From the NCBI RefSeq assembly GCF_002234675.1, contig NC_019868.2, forward strand, positions 27,294,293-27,358,292: 64,000 nt of DNA, given 5' to 3'. The notes beneath the pieces were generated by a model. That model made no database searches. It was given only the letters and a program-made list of their open reading frames with translations, and was not told the origin of the DNA. This document shows positions 22,576-35,691 of the stretch, piece by piece (position 1 is the first letter of the stretch; each line of letters begins with the position of its first letter). Made by a program: the position numbers and the translations under genes. The DNA comes from Oryzias latipes (Eukaryota > Chordata > Actinopteri > Beloniformes > Adrianichthyidae).

Positions 22576-23047
22576 TGTCATGGTTTGCGTTTGTTTTGTC
22601 TTGGTTTTTGTTTTAGTTCTTGTTCTGTCTTGTTTGGTTCTGTTTCCTGTTTTATTTTGAAAGGGTTCCTGTCTTGTCATGTCTTGAGTTGTACTTCCTT
22701 GGTCCCCATCTGCCCTGATCGTGTTCACCTGTGTCTTGTCTGCCCTGTCTGTATATAAGTCTTGTCTCTGCCTTCCTCTTGTGCTGGTCCATTAGCTTCT
22801 TGTCATAGCGTCAACGTCATCTTGTCATAGCGTCTTTGTTTCCATGTTTCTAGCCACGTTCATGCCATGTTCCATGTTCCATGTTCCTCGCCACGGCACG
22901 CCACAGTAAGTTTTGTTTTGTTTTGTCATCCTGCTCTGCAGCGCCTTTTGTTTGTTTGTCATCATTAAACCCTTTAGTCCTGAACCCGTTTGCCTCCCAT
23001 CTCTGCGTCTGGGTCCTACCGGCTCTCGAGCCCCCCTCACCGTGACA
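22576..23047 (+). mobile_element. Solo LTR of a retroelement
   Basis: Begins TGTCATGG and ends CCGTGACA, with the 5-bp duplication AGAAG directly outside both ends (22571-22575 and 23048-23052). Internal signals: TATATAA at 22752-22758 and ATTAAA at 22964-22969. No internal coding region is present, so this is the product of LTR-LTR recombination. Confidence 0.7.
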
Positions 23048-23052
23048 AGAAG

Positions 23053-23355
23053 ACCACACCAGTGTCACTCCTGTCAGCTAAGAACAGGAAACTGAGGCTA
23101 CGATTCACACAGACTCACCAAAACTGGACAATAAAAGATGCAAAATCGTTGTCTGGTTTGATGCGTCCCCATTTCTGCTGCCGCATTTGGAAGGTAGAGT
23201 CAGAATTTAGCGTCAACAACATTAAAAGCATGAAACCATCCTGCCATGTATCAACGGTTAAGGCCGGTGGTGGTGTCATGTTGTGTGGATATTTTTTGGC
23301 ACACTTTGGGCGCCTTAGCATCAATTGAACATTGCTCCAATGCCACAGCCTACCG
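23053..23355 (+). pseudogene. Tc1-like transposase relic interrupted by the solo LTR
   Basis: Frame reads LLSAKNRKLRLRFTQTHQNW, then a shifted KPSCHVSTVKAGGGVMLCG and FAHFGRL-like text. This resembles the middle of a fish Tc1 transposase (WRKQHESMDPSCLVSTVQ, GGGGVMVWG). The LTR lies immediately upstream in sequence that should be the preceding part of the same relic. Confidence 0.55.
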
Positions 23356-24487
23356 GAATAGGCTAATCATAGAAATCTACCATTCTTCTAAACACTAATG
23401 TCCAACGTTTAGCCTCTATTAGCATTATTGTGTTAATGTATCCTGTTCTGTGTTTGATGTTAGACAACAATTTTCATGGTTTTAATAACTCATATTGTTT
23501 ACGAATAGATCTTTAGTCTGTTCCCTTGATGGATAAAATAACTAAAAGTAAAATCTAATCTTTGTTGTCAATTGTTTTGTGACTTTTTCAGTTAAAATAA
23601 GGGCTGCAGGACGGTGCATCAAATTGGGTTAAATGAGATTTAGCATCAAACTTTCCAACTGAGTATCAAAGGATTTGCTCAAGTGAAAAAAGCCTCACTG
23701 TCCACGTATCTCACAAGCCCAAAGGGGATTTAGTCAGAGGTGCTGTGCTTGCTTTTTCACACAATCTCCTTTGTCACCTTTCGTTATCATTGAGTGACAT
23801 TTTGAGGGGATTCTCTTGAAAGGTAAATGGACAGCAAGTTCCAGTGATTTCAAAATATAAAACATATTGACATTCTATAATTTGTTCAAAGAAAGAACTA
23901 AAACAAATTTTTATTTTCTAAATTTTCAATTTTTGGCTAAAAAAACATGACCAAAACCCAAAGGTCAATGTTTTTGTTCAGCAGATCAGTGTAAACAAGG
24001 CTTTCCCCAAGCGTGACAGTGAACTGAGCGCCGCAGTCGGGGGAGGAGAAAATGACAGTGATGCAACAGAATAACATCCGTGGTTTTCTTAGAAACGCCT
24101 AGGCAGCCCACATCTAAGACTTCTGAGCGGCAGCGGAGCCAGGACAGCCAAGAAATACAGAAAACTTTCAAGTGTGGTCCTTTTTCCTGAATAAAATAAT
24201 ATATAAAAACAAAAAATGTAAAAATATTTATTTTTGAGTAATATTCTGTCACTTATTGTGCAATGTTAGGGTATTGACAGGCCAATTTTATTCTTCGGAA
24301 TAGTACACCTTAAAGTAAGGTCAGACTGGGTTCTATTATTTTTTTTATAGTTAATCACCTAATTATTGATTTGAAAAGCCAAAATTCTTCACAGAAAACA
24401 AACCGACACTGGAAGATTAGTTTTTTTTCTGTTCAAACCAGATTCCATACATCCACTGCTGCTTTAGTTAATTAGAACTCAGTGTAT
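23356..24487. other. Intergenic, nothing recognised
   Basis: AT-rich sequence with no gene or named repeat. Confidence 0.5.
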
Positions 24488-24740
24488 TTAAAGTTCCACT
24501 TCCATCATCTTTTGATCTCTTTTCAAAGTGCTTCCATAGGTGTTTTAATTATTATTATGCTATTCTTAGCCAAATCTCCCTTCAGCTTGTGGCCCATCGT
24601 ATTTTCTTACGTCACAAATACTTTTTTTTTTAAACAACATTTTTTCCTCCGCTTCTGATTCACAACAACTTGAATAAAGAAATACAGTTGAAGCTTAATT
24701 TTCTTAATACATGTCCTCCATCAGAAAAATGCCACAACCG
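24488..24740 (+). repeat. MITE-like family A, copy 4 (internal deletion)
   Basis: Starts TTAAAGTTCCACTTCC and keeps the terminal blocks, including ATGTCCTCCATCAGAAAAAT, but lacks the central part. Confidence 0.55.
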
Positions 24741-27060
24741 CAGTTTTTTACTGTTCCACATCCTGGATTGTCTCCACTGCTTTTTCGCATCAACATTCAG
24801 GTTTCAACATTTTTTTTATGTTTGAGTTTATTAAAAGAAGTTTCTTCCACCAAACACTGTCTCCTGCATTTGGAATTCCTTCAGCAGAGAGGCTGTTTAT
24901 TACGCTCTCAGCTACAATAATTATAGATTTTTCACCTAAATTTTACAGAAACAAACCTTTTAAGACAGAAACATTTTATTTCACCAGGCAAAACATTAAG
25001 ATCCATTTTTTATTTACAACATTGGCCTGAACACGCTAAAAACACTTAAGCCAAATGTTTGTACCATTGGTTCCCTGCAAGATGAGAGATGAATTGATTA
25101 AGTGATTTGGTATCATTTGTTTTTGGTTCTGCTCTGAGGCCTGGAAAGAGGTGAACGGGCTGATTGTGGGGCTGCTACCCGACTGTGGATGCTGACGTGG
25201 ATGAGAAAAGGGAGAGTGCACGGCGGCGGGGAATGTTGACGGGCCGCAGTCTTTGAAATTTATGATTACATTTTTGCTGGGGCTTTTCTTTGAATGTGTT
25301 TTTGCGTTGCGTTTCTCAAATCATGCGATGAATTGTTTTTTTTTAATGCATTTTCATGTAAATGTGTGAAATTGTGGAACAACTAAAGAAGTCACTTTAT
25401 GACGGGTTTTTTTCTTATATAGTCTTTACTTTTGCACCACCAGGGAGGAATTTTTTTTCAAACTCGAACAATTAAGAAAAAAAACATCAGGCCCAGAGTG
25501 CTATTGTATAACAGTAGGAACGCTTTTTTGAGCAATGCAAAAAATAATGACCAAAACTTTTTTTTTTGACCATAAAACACATGATGACATGCCTTATTGC
25601 ACCATTTATCACAACAGCAAGAAAAGACCTGAGAGATTTGATAGTTTCCTTCAAACTGTTTGATAATTTTGAAGAGAAGAAAACATTAGGAGGAGATGAG
25701 ACACAAGGAGGAACTGAACTACTTAGACTTAATGGCACAGCTGTCAGTTTTCTCTCTGTTCTGTTCTCAGTTTACGTTTTCAGCGCAGATTGGCTGAGGC
25801 TTCACCTGGAGAGTTCCGCCCTCTCACCTGTCCATCTCCAAGAAGTAAGACAGGTGAGTGGCACCTTTTAATTTTTAATGTTTATAAAAATCATTCTCCT
25901 CACTCCACCTGCATCTGGGTCATCCTGATACTAACACTTTAGACTTTGCTGCTTCTTTTCCCTCTGAAGTGAGTCTTTGACACGCCTACTCTCAATTTCC
26001 CTAATGTTTGGTCTTCTTGTTCTGTTTGTAGACTAAAGTTTTGGTTTGTTACAGTCATTAACATTGAGGCATAATATCCATAATGTCTTTAATTGGAATC
26101 ATTTCATCTGTGTTTCTAACTTTATTTTATTAAAATAAAATAATTGTTTCTTTAAAAAGAGGAGTTTTCCCCCTATGTTCTTATTTAGTTCTGCAAACTG
26201 CAAATAAACAAGCACGTTTATGAATTTCTTGAACTAACTTCATCAAAATGTTTATTAAATTAAATAAATGTCACAAAGGAAAACTCTTTTTTTTTTTAAA
26301 TATCTTTTCAGTTTGATATCAGATTTAAAACTCGCAATTCAAAAATCTGACTAATATAAATATCCACCACATTTTTTTTGTCAATACTTATCCCATAATT
26401 TTCAAAAGCTTGTTAGCTGAGACATTCCTTGTACTACTTTTAGCTCCACATCCCTCCACTCCTGCTGAAGGGATAACAAATGCAAGCACAAGCAGCACAA
26501 CAATCAGTTAGCACTGGAAAATGTGAAAGAATGACTGCATTTTTGTTCTAAACCAGAGCTGTCTGCACTTTAGACTGATATTTATTCTTGGCTTCTGTGC
26601 TTGCTGAGAAAATGTGGCAAAACAGAAACACGTGAAACAAATAATCCAGAGTTCATGTGTTGAGGGTGGCATTGGGAGACAGAAGAAGAAGAAATTAATG
26701 TTATTTTTTCCCCTACTTGGCAGTGAATTCTGATGTCCCGCTTTCTCCTCTTTAGGGAACTAAGCAGCTGCTTACTTGCTTTTTATTTAACTTTCAAAAG
26801 GCTGCAAGTGCTGTAACATGTGAAAAAAAATAGATTAACTGACAGGTTGTTAAATTGTGGTTGACGTGTTAAATCTGTCGCAGGACCTTGGATGTTTTCC
26901 CAGACATCAGAGTCACAGCACAACTATTCTGACCCAATAGACTGGGATGACCTATAAACTATGTCTGTTGTTCTTTTATTGGTTTCCATGGATACCATCC
27001 TATGGCTCCTATCTTTTGAGCTGGGGTGGCCACACTTTTTTGGCATGTGAGCTACTTTTG
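24741..27060. other. Intergenic, no gene seen
   Basis: AT-rich DNA. A short segment at 25780-25855 resembles an exon end (AAGACAG then GTGAGT) but has no known partner exons. Confidence 0.45.
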
Positions 27061-27084
27061 ATACAACAATGTCTTACAGACCTA

Positions 27085-27354
27085 CCTATATATATATATG
27101 CTCCACAGTGTCTATATATCTATAGATCTATACATATATATGTATCTCTCTCTCCCTTTCGCTCTCGCTCTCTCTCTCCCTTTCGCTATCGCTCTCTCTC
27201 TCTCTATCTATATATATATATATATATATATAGATAAATATATCTATAAATATAGATATATCTATATATGGATATATCTATATATATATAGATCTATATA
27301 CACAATATATATATATATATTGCGTATATATATTGCATATATATATATATATAT

Positions 27355-27397
<43 letters not shown>

Positions 27398-27470
27398 TTG
27401 CGTGTATATATATAGATATATATATACATATATCTATATATAGATAGATATATAGACACTGTGGACCTGG
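27085..27470. repeat. Compound TA/TC/GATA microsatellite with inverted ends
   Basis: TA, TCTC and GATA tracts bounded by CCACAGTGTCTATATATC (27103-27120) and its inverted copy GATATATAGACACTGTGG (about 27447-27464). Confidence 0.75.
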
Positions 27471-28800
27471 CAGCAGGAGGAGACACGCGGGGCGATCCAA
27501 ACCTAAATAAACACTCCAGTGGGCCAGAGACGTCTTCTGATTTCTTTAACCAAATAATGTAACCATGTGACTAAAGATCTCTTCAGTCATCGGCCAGGAA
27601 TTGTGAGGGTGGGGTAAAGCAACGAGAGAAAAAATAATAGAAGACGACAGCTAAGGAGCTACGCTGTTAAGAGTTTAATGACGTATAGATTAAACGTCAA
27701 TTCTGGAGCTAAAACTGCGGTGTTAAGGGGTGAAAAGGCTACAAAAGTATTGGATCGGGACTGGTACTGGGACTGGTATCGGCAGATACTCAAAATCAAC
27801 TCACTCAGAATCGAACTGGGGCCATAAAGCCTGATCGGGACATCCCTAGTTGTCGAGGCAGACTGTTATGGAGATTGTGTCCAGATAAGCCACTTCTGTG
27901 GCATTAACCTTCTGCTGTTGTGTAATAACTGTAAGGTTATCTCAGGTTTGTGTTTCAACAGCTCCAAAACTGGGTGATTTTTTTTTTTTCCTTTTTCTTG
28001 CATAGAGAAGTTTCTCTTATCTGATTGCTGCAACCTTCAAAGGGTCACTTTGAAATTCTCAATGAAAGTTTTGTATTCATGTGGAAATTTTTGGTCAGAT
28101 TTTGCTGATAAAGAAAACGTCAACTGCTCATCAAAATGACCAGAGATCAAAGCTCTTAGCTGTTGGGGTCACTGTAGTAGTGATAAAGGTTTTAGGCTTG
28201 TCTGTACATTATCGAAGTGGGGTTAACCGCTTTGTCTAACGTTGTAAACAAGTCGTGAGAGCACATCTGATAGAGAGAAAAGGGGAATGAGCAAAAGGGG
28301 CTTGTGTCTTGATAAGATGAACGACAGTGTTTCTGAAGAAACACATGTCCAGCAGAGCTGAGTAAAGCGGGGGATCAGGGAAACATGGGGACAACATTAA
28401 AATGACAAACTTTTACTCTTTTGTGTTTGCATTTCAGAGATGACCTTATAAGATTTGAAAATGTCCAAACCCTTTCTGTGTTTAAACAGCACGTCTTGCT
28501 TTTTTTGGTTGGGTTTTTAACTTGTCTGGCAGATGACTGAGAGCCATTTTTCCGTACCATGGTTAGGTCATCTTTGGACACGGGACGTGTATATTTGTAT
28601 AAACTCCTCTTGTATTTAGGGCTAAAAATAATTGTCATAATTTATCCTGTTGTACTGTGTTTTTCCTTAAAATAGATAGCAGAGAAGGGTCGAACAAGAC
28701 TTACGGACACAAAATGACAAAACAATAATTTTTGTGCACAAACAGAAATTAGTAGACACAAATGTGTATCATACCTGTATGCATTGAAACAACTGTGATG
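27471..28800. other. Intergenic, nothing recognised
   Basis: No coding exon found. A 'GGACTGGTACTGGGACTGG' low-complexity patch lies near 27760. Confidence 0.5.
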
Positions 28801-28845
28801 GTGAACTGAACTTTATTTATCTCACAGAGGAGAAATTCACGCGTC
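28801..28845. repeat. LINE tail fragment (Rex1-like)
   Basis: GAACTTTATTTATCTCACAG followed by AGGAGAAATTC resembles the tail region of fish Rex1-type LINEs. Confidence 0.4.
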
Positions 28846-29390
28846 ACGGCAGCTCAAGAGAAAAGTAATAATAATACAGACCACAAATCACCAATTAACC
28901 TAACAAATAAATGCAAGGGGAATTAAGCACCTGTGCTAAGTTTCGTGTGCTTGCTAAAATGAACACTGATGTTACTGTAACACATTTTTTGTTTTGAGTA
29001 GATTCGTTCCCCCAAATTCATTGTAAACAGTTATTTTGTCCAATGCTACTTGAACTCACCACGTTTAATTAGTATGTCGCCAATGAGCATGGCTAAGCTG
29101 AAATGTGGTGGTCTTCATGTTCCTCTTACCTTCCTCTTACTTCTTGGAAAGTTCTTAATGTTTAGCCACTCCTGTTGAGCTGATGCGTGCAGTTTCATGG
29201 AAACTAACTTATGTTCCCGCCACGTTTTGCCAATCTTAATCGTTCTTGCATAGTTTAGTTTCAATATAGAGGAAAAAGGCGGGCCGAGGTTCAGACAGCT
29301 GTTGACTGTTTTTAATTTGTGTCTAACAGATTAACAGGCCCAATGACACCGACCCAGAGTCATTGAGCAGTCAGTTAGCGTCCAGTCAGC

Positions 29391-29866
29391 GTCGTTTTCC
29401 AGGACATAGTTTCTGCAGAGCAGCAGGAGTTCAATGGAAATTCACCTCTGAGATGTGGGCGGGAATGTTGGCGCGGAGTAAGCCTGCCCATATTTCCCGT
29501 CATCCATCTTTTTACGCGCTTTCCCACTCGCTTACAAGCCCCTCACACCCCCAACCCAACATTGACAGTGCAACAGAAAATGGCGGCCAATATCGCAGCT
29601 ATCCAGCCGTTCAGTTCTGATCCAGATTGAGGAAAACAAAGGCGTTCGTGGATCTATTTGTCTGACAGTGGATAATCAGAATGGAGAGGAGCAGGGATCT
29701 TGCGGCTTGCCGTAGCAGCTTCTACATCACACCCTGATTCACAAAGATTTGAATTAAAAGAAATACTCAGAAATGTAAATTGAAGCTCTTTTTAATACAT
29801 GTCCATCATCAGAAAAATGCTACAAAAAATGTTGAAAACACAATTTTGTTTGAAGTGGGTCTTTAA
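29391..29866 (+). repeat. MITE-like family A, copy 5 (5' truncated)
   Basis: Contains GGACATAGTTTCTGCAGAGC and ends GAAGTGGGTCTTTAA. Confidence 0.65.
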
Positions 29867-30209
29867 TATAATGCAAGTAGGTGATGAGCAGTGAGAGGTT
29901 AACGTCCAGTTAATCGAATGATGTGCAGATATGTGTGTATGTGTGGGTCATTAGGGTGTAGAGTTCTGCTGGAAAACCATTTTAAAGTACTTATTTATGC
30001 AGGTGAAAATAACAAAATCCTTCATCAAAAGTCCCATAACCATCCATTGCTGAAAAACTGTTGATTGGCTACCAAACTGGACACTTAGACATCTGGATGA
30101 CCGCTCATTTTGAAAGAAAAGGAGTCAGTTCATTAAGTCGCTTCTAGGTGGCTGGCTTATTTAATCTCATGTAATATACTCTTTTTTTTTTTCTTCTACC
30201 AAAATAAAC

Positions 30210-30545
30210 TTCCAGGTTCTGTCCAAAATCCCTTCACTATTTTTATGCACTATACAAAACGTCCGAGGCAAAAAGACTAAAATCCAGTGGCCTGGAAATT
30301 TCCCCAGGAGTCTCTGCAAAAAAAGAGAAGAAAAAAAAAGCTCACTGGTTTGCCAAATATAGACCAAACTGAATTGCGTGCTACAGTCTTTGGAATTTGC
30401 TACTATTTTTTAGTTTTTTTCTTTGGGAAATGGGTGATGTCATGTTTTTCATAAAAAAAAGTGTAGTGAGCATGTGTTAAAATAAAAGAAAACAAAATCC
30501 AGAGCACTGGATAGTCGCGTAAGGAGTTAGGAAGTGACTCAATTT
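30210..30545. repeat. Family C repeat, copy 2
   Basis: Shares AAAATCCAGTGGCCTGGAAA and AGTCTCTGCAAAA with the 15691-16420 element. Confidence 0.45.
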
Positions 30546-33490
30546 TACATTTGTGATCCGTGATCCTGCGATTATAAACGAACTTTTTAAACAAATATTT
30601 TCTTTCTTTTGTGTTTTCCTGTAAAATGGGTCCCCCAAAATTTCAGTAAAACCATATCTAAGAAAAAGGATTTTATTCAAACTGTGATTTTTTATAACAA
30701 GTTCAAATGATCATGAAATAATTTCAAATTAAAAAACCACGAGTTTTTGCTGTTGTCAATTAAGGCGAGCTCATAGTGTGCAGTCACCCAGAAGTGAAAT
30801 GCATCTTATGAGTATCTGTACTGAAACCGTAGTCTCTCCGTAGCAGTGCTGGTTTATGACACACGCTTAACTCTTTAATCTGATAGAGTCCAGGTTTTCA
30901 GCTTACTGAGTACCACTCTGGTGGTTTTGTGGGCATTTAGCTTCTGCAACTGCAGCAGCAGCCAGTCTGCTGCTCTCAGATGAAACTGTTTTAGATCTTT
31001 TGTTGACTTACTGAAGAAAAAATTCACTCATTTCACTCCTCAGACAGTAATTGTCAGTTTTTCTGGTGTGTACAAGACTTTATTTTTAGATGGATAATTT
31101 ACACAGTTTCATGAATCTTTTCTCAAACATGGCGAAAAGCAAAGTAGTTTCGCTGTTTTAAGCCACAAAGTTCTTTCCAGATCACGTAGAGTCCATTGCG
31201 AAGACGTTAAGGTTTATTATTTGTAGGCAGAAAACGATCACGACCGTTTCAGCCCAACACGTCGATGCTGATCTCAAACCTTCTCTTTTTGGTGCAAAAC
31301 TATCTAATTTAAGAATGCATCAAGCCTTTAAGGCCTACAGGAAAGGAGCGAAGCAGCACAGGCTTAGGTTTCCATGCACAGGAAGCGCTTTGAGCGTTCA
31401 CTCAACATAAAGAGCCTCTATGGAACAGAGGTTATTGCTCCAAGAAGAAAGCGAAGTAAAGGCATGTTTGGAGTTCATCAATCGCAAATACAAACCCCCC
31501 TAAGCACGTGAAAGAAGGCAAGGGTACTGGAAGGTTTCTTAGAAAGGGGCCCAGACAGGGGCAAATGGTAGGAACCGTATGCCACATGAAAGCCATATGG
31601 AAGGCATAGTTTACTGGTGACACGGAGGAAATGTAGTGAGATGGGATCAGTATAGCAGAACTTTTTTTGTTCTGTCTCCTAATGTCTGGTGTTCGCCAAG
31701 CATCCATATCACCCGTGAAAAGGTCAGAAGTCTGCATGGTGCTTGTAGAGCATTTAATCAGATGAAGACACAGAATCCACTGAAAACATGCAGCAATCCC
31801 GATTACCAGAACCCACTGAAGGAGCGGTCCCCAAAGGTTTTTTCTGACTAAGTTAACAGTCAATAAAGTGCAACTTGATATCATCAGCGTCCTGATAGCA
31901 TCAGAGAGTGAGTCGCTGCAATGGTATGCAGAGTGGGCTGGGGGAACAGCCCCTCACCTCAAGTCCATATGACAAGGAAGACTCCTGGTTTTGTCCGTTC
32001 CTTTCCCTTTGATTTAAAGGGCTCTTTTCTGCACTTAGACACTTTCTAAAGACTTTCAGAAGGTTTCAATAGCCTCAGTCACATGCGCATGGGGGCGTTG
32101 ACCCATACAGGTGTTGCGGGTTTTGGGGTTGTTTTGACCCATGAGGGGTCGTACGGAGGAGCTGTCGCATCTTGAGGTCGTGTCAAACAGCCACTACATA
32201 CATTACGAGTGATATATGTAAATTTAAGTGTTTCCTGTGTCCATCATTGTGTGCAGAAGTCCGTCGAGGGTTTCGGCCGACGGGTCTTTGGGTGCATTTT
32301 TAGGTAGTTTACACGGTATTTTTACAAAAATCATATACAACTGTGCCTGATTTTTGCGAGATGCCTACGCAAATTTGTGACTTTCCACGACTGTTCCACA
32401 TCTAACGGATTTTTCACTTATGTCACTGATGTATAACTTGTATATTAAGGATACGACACACGCATCCCATTAAAATTATGTAATTGACGCAAGAATTTCG
32501 GGCCAGATGGGGCTTTTACATTGATTTACGTGTTCGTTGTGTCATTTTATTGCCTCTGTGGTTTTAACATGGTTCATGTATGATACATCTGTGAAAAATT
32601 TGCATTGAGACCACAACTTTTTCTCAGCTTTTCCACGTATATTCACCTGTGACCAATTTCCATCTGTCCAATATGCACAAAATGCAGGCAGTGGCTGTGC
32701 GACACGGCCTTTACGGGGAGCGCAGGTGTGTCTCACAGCTCCCTTGTGGCTACCTTAAGTATGATGAAAATGGGACGAACCATTGCTGTTCACGCTGTAA
32801 GTGAAACATGAAGTTGGAAGCAACTGTCTGATGCTGTCAGACGGTGTCCTTATGCCACACAAGAACCATGCAGGCTTCTAATTTCTTCATGTCTTACAGT
32901 CAGGCTGCAGCAAGGAGGACATACTTATCACCTGAACAGGACTAACAAGATTCTTCCGCTGTCTGCAGGATTTGGGAGGATTGAAAACATAAAAAATCCA
33001 TTTCTGTTCAACCCGTTACAATTTGTCCCTCGGACAAATCCCAGTTCCCCAACTCCTGAACCCCAATTCTCTTAGGCAAGCATGCATTAAAGCACAGCGG
33101 TAGCAGTATTATGATGTGTCACTGGCTTTTATGGAACTCATGAGAAAGAATGAACTTTAAAGATTCCAGTAGGCCACATTTACTGTAAATGAATGAGATG
33201 ATACCATAAAGTGGTGTTACAGCTTACACACATACTCTCTCTTTGTAGTAAACCCATCACTAAAGTGGACCAAACTGCTACAAACATCTGGAAACTACAA
33301 CAGATGGAGGGCAGTAAAACTCTGACCAGGTCATTTTAGATACAGAGAAGAAGACGGGTCTCTAATTCTACAAAAGTATGTCTGCACCGGCATGAGCGAA
33401 CCAAACACTGCAGACTTTTCTGCATTACGGGGCGCATTGAGCGAGACTAAAGAGTCAGAGATAAGTCCGTCAGTAACTCTAGATCTACAG
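30546..33490. other. Intergenic, no gene supported
   Basis: Includes a CpG-richer stretch at 32080-32800. A minus-strand open frame of 150 codons at 31432-31884 has no domain and no codon-like regularity. A weak Tc1-like remnant (KHSGSSIMM) may lie near 33080. Confidence 0.45.
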
Positions 33491-33620
33491 GTGTGTCAGA
33501 CGCCAGGCCCCGAGGGCCGGCATCCTGCTGCTTTTCTAAGAAATCCTGCCTCATCTGCTGCTGAGGGCAGGCTAGTAGAACATGTAGGGTACCGGCCCTT
33601 GAGAACTGGAGTTTGAGACC
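33491..33620. repeat. hAT-type MITE family D, short copy
   Basis: Left end TGTCAGACGCCAGGCCCCGA then GGGCCGG; right end ACCGGCCCTTGAGAACTGGA then GTTTGAGACC. The ends are inverted relative to each other. A second copy is at 53577-53765. Confidence 0.5.
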
Positions 33621-33934
33621 TCTAGAACCTTTTAGAACACAGTCCGACACCGCTTACTCGTAAACCGCCTCTAGATGGGGACCTGCATCGCCGCCCTGCT
33701 GTGGCCCCGCCTGTGATGCTGCCTTTAGCCGGCTGTGCAGCTGTTCAAAGAGAGGGAGGTCCCAAATATTAACGTTTCCAACAACCAACATTTTGTTTTC
33801 GTGCTCAGCCCATTTCCCATTTTCTATCCCTATCAGTAAGGGGGTGGGAGGTGTGAAATGGGTGAGGGGTTCTGTGTAGGGTCTGTATTTTAATTTTCAT
33901 CCTTGTTTTTGTATTGTTTATTTTGTTTTAATGT

Positions 33935-33997
33935 AAAGCACTTTGTGATATGTTTTTATATGAAAAGTGCTATATAAATAAAGTGTTATTTGATTCA
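33935..33997 (+). repeat. Retroposon 3' tail
   Basis: TGTAAAGCACTTTGTGATAT and later AAAAGTGCTATATAAATAAA, able to pair as a stem (GCACTTT with AAAGTGC). Confidence 0.5.
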
Positions 33998-35600
33998 CAC
34001 ATATATGTTAGTCCATAATCAAAATATATGACCCCATACATAAGGATTATGGACTATATGGCACAATGAGCTTTGACTTCATCCTCGTCACCAAAAATGC
34101 CACTTTGGTACTTGATATTTCTTCCTGTTTATTACAGCCTATAGTTCAAATAAAACTTTTCACATTTTTCATTTTATTTTAAACCTCTGCAAATCTCAGA
34201 GGCTGTGGCTCTGTGAGTTTTTTGGGAGTTTTACTACAGCGGCTTCAGATGAACCGGCGGGCTCACAGAAGATCTAAAAGTGAAAGGTCTGGATTTGTCA
34301 GCTCTGAAATGCTGACTCAGAAGAAGGCGACGAGGGACTTGTGCGGCCTGAACCAATACGAGCTGCAGAGCGGCGGCTGGTTTGTCTTATCTCTTTGTTT
34401 AGTGACAAACACGGTTTTTCAACTGCATGTTAAAAAAAACCTTTTTCTCTGAACTCTTTGTGCGCAGTGGATATCTGTCTCCACCACAATGCATCCTTTT
34501 ACCCAGAGTGACTAAATTGATTCTTGTCTTTGAGTATTATTAGTAAAAAAGAAAAAAAAGCTACAGTCAGGGAATGAAAAGCCTAAATATTGTTCCATGC
34601 TGTCTGACTCACATTTTGCCTTACACTTATCTCCAAAAGAAGTTGAGATGAGCGTGGAGGAATTTTACTTATCTAACACAAACTTTTTATGAGTGTAATG
34701 GGCAACCACATGGTTTACGTTACACCTTGAGAGCATAATCTGAGAATTCTCCGTTTATTTCCCTTAATGGCTGACCCTGACATCCCAACACTCGGTTTTT
34801 TTAATATTGAAATGTTTTCAAAGTTATATTATTTGTCTGATTCCAATTTGATCTAAGGCCACAGGATCCACAAAAGCATCATTCTTGCACTTGTCAAAAG
34901 GAAAAAGTGATTTATAGTTATGTGACATCACGAGTTTACACCCAAACATGGCAAGAAAAGAGATAAAAACTGTAAAATTATTTCTAAAACTGCATCTAAA
35001 ACCGCTTTTTCTATTTTCTTTTTAAAAACTTCCAAAAACTTTCAAAAAACGTAATTTGTAAATAATTGAGTTCAAAGTGATGTATAAAAAAAGCTTTGAA
35101 ACGTCACACACAACAAGAAAAAACCCATTACCATTTTATCAAACTAACATTGGAATATCAAGGGAAAAATTTAAAGGAATAGTTAGAAAGAGGCAGGTGC
35201 AGTTTGAGTTTCTGAGAAAAAGTAAAAACTGAGCAAAGGGGGGAAAAAAACAGCTTTCAGCTTCTCTCGAAAAGCGGCAGGAAGCTGATTTCATCTGATT
35301 AGCTCGATGCGTTTCCCTCCCCAATTTGTATTTTTTTTACACCCGATTCCTCCAGCTGACTCCCTGCTGAAGACTTCAGAGCTCAGAAAGGTCCCAAGCA
35401 CTAATAACCCAGAGAGATCTGTGAACAAGCGGCCAGACTTTTATTTTGTCGGTACAGCAGAGACTGGAAGTCACTCAGGCTTCTGACTGAGGAAGACCTA
35501 TGATGTTGAACTGTGCATCATATTTAAGTGTTTATGTTTAAAACACGATTAGACAAACAATAGTAGGAAAATGAACACACTATTTTTTAAATTAAAACAA
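33998..35600. other. Intergenic with one weak orphan exon candidate
   Basis: A GC-richer open stretch at 34243-34383 follows TTACTACAG and reads LQMNRRAHRRSKSERSGFVS and on. No partner exons or known domain. Confidence 0.35.
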
Positions 35601-35609
35601 TATTTCTTG

Positions 35610-35610
<1 letters not shown>

Positions 35611-35658
<48 letters not shown>

Positions 35659-35680
35659 ATATATATATACACTTATATAT
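35611..35680. repeat. TA/CA microsatellite left of the Tc1 element
   Basis: TA tract, then CA tract, then TA again. Confidence 0.8.
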
Positions 35681-35691
35681 TTTTTATAAAG

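Noticed and set aside
27098-27500. Open frames rich in Tyr-Ile
   Set aside because: Translations of the TA/GATA microsatellite.
31432-31884. 150-codon minus-strand open frame
   Set aside because: No domain, no partner exons, and overlaps a shorter plus-strand frame with equal claim. Likely chance.
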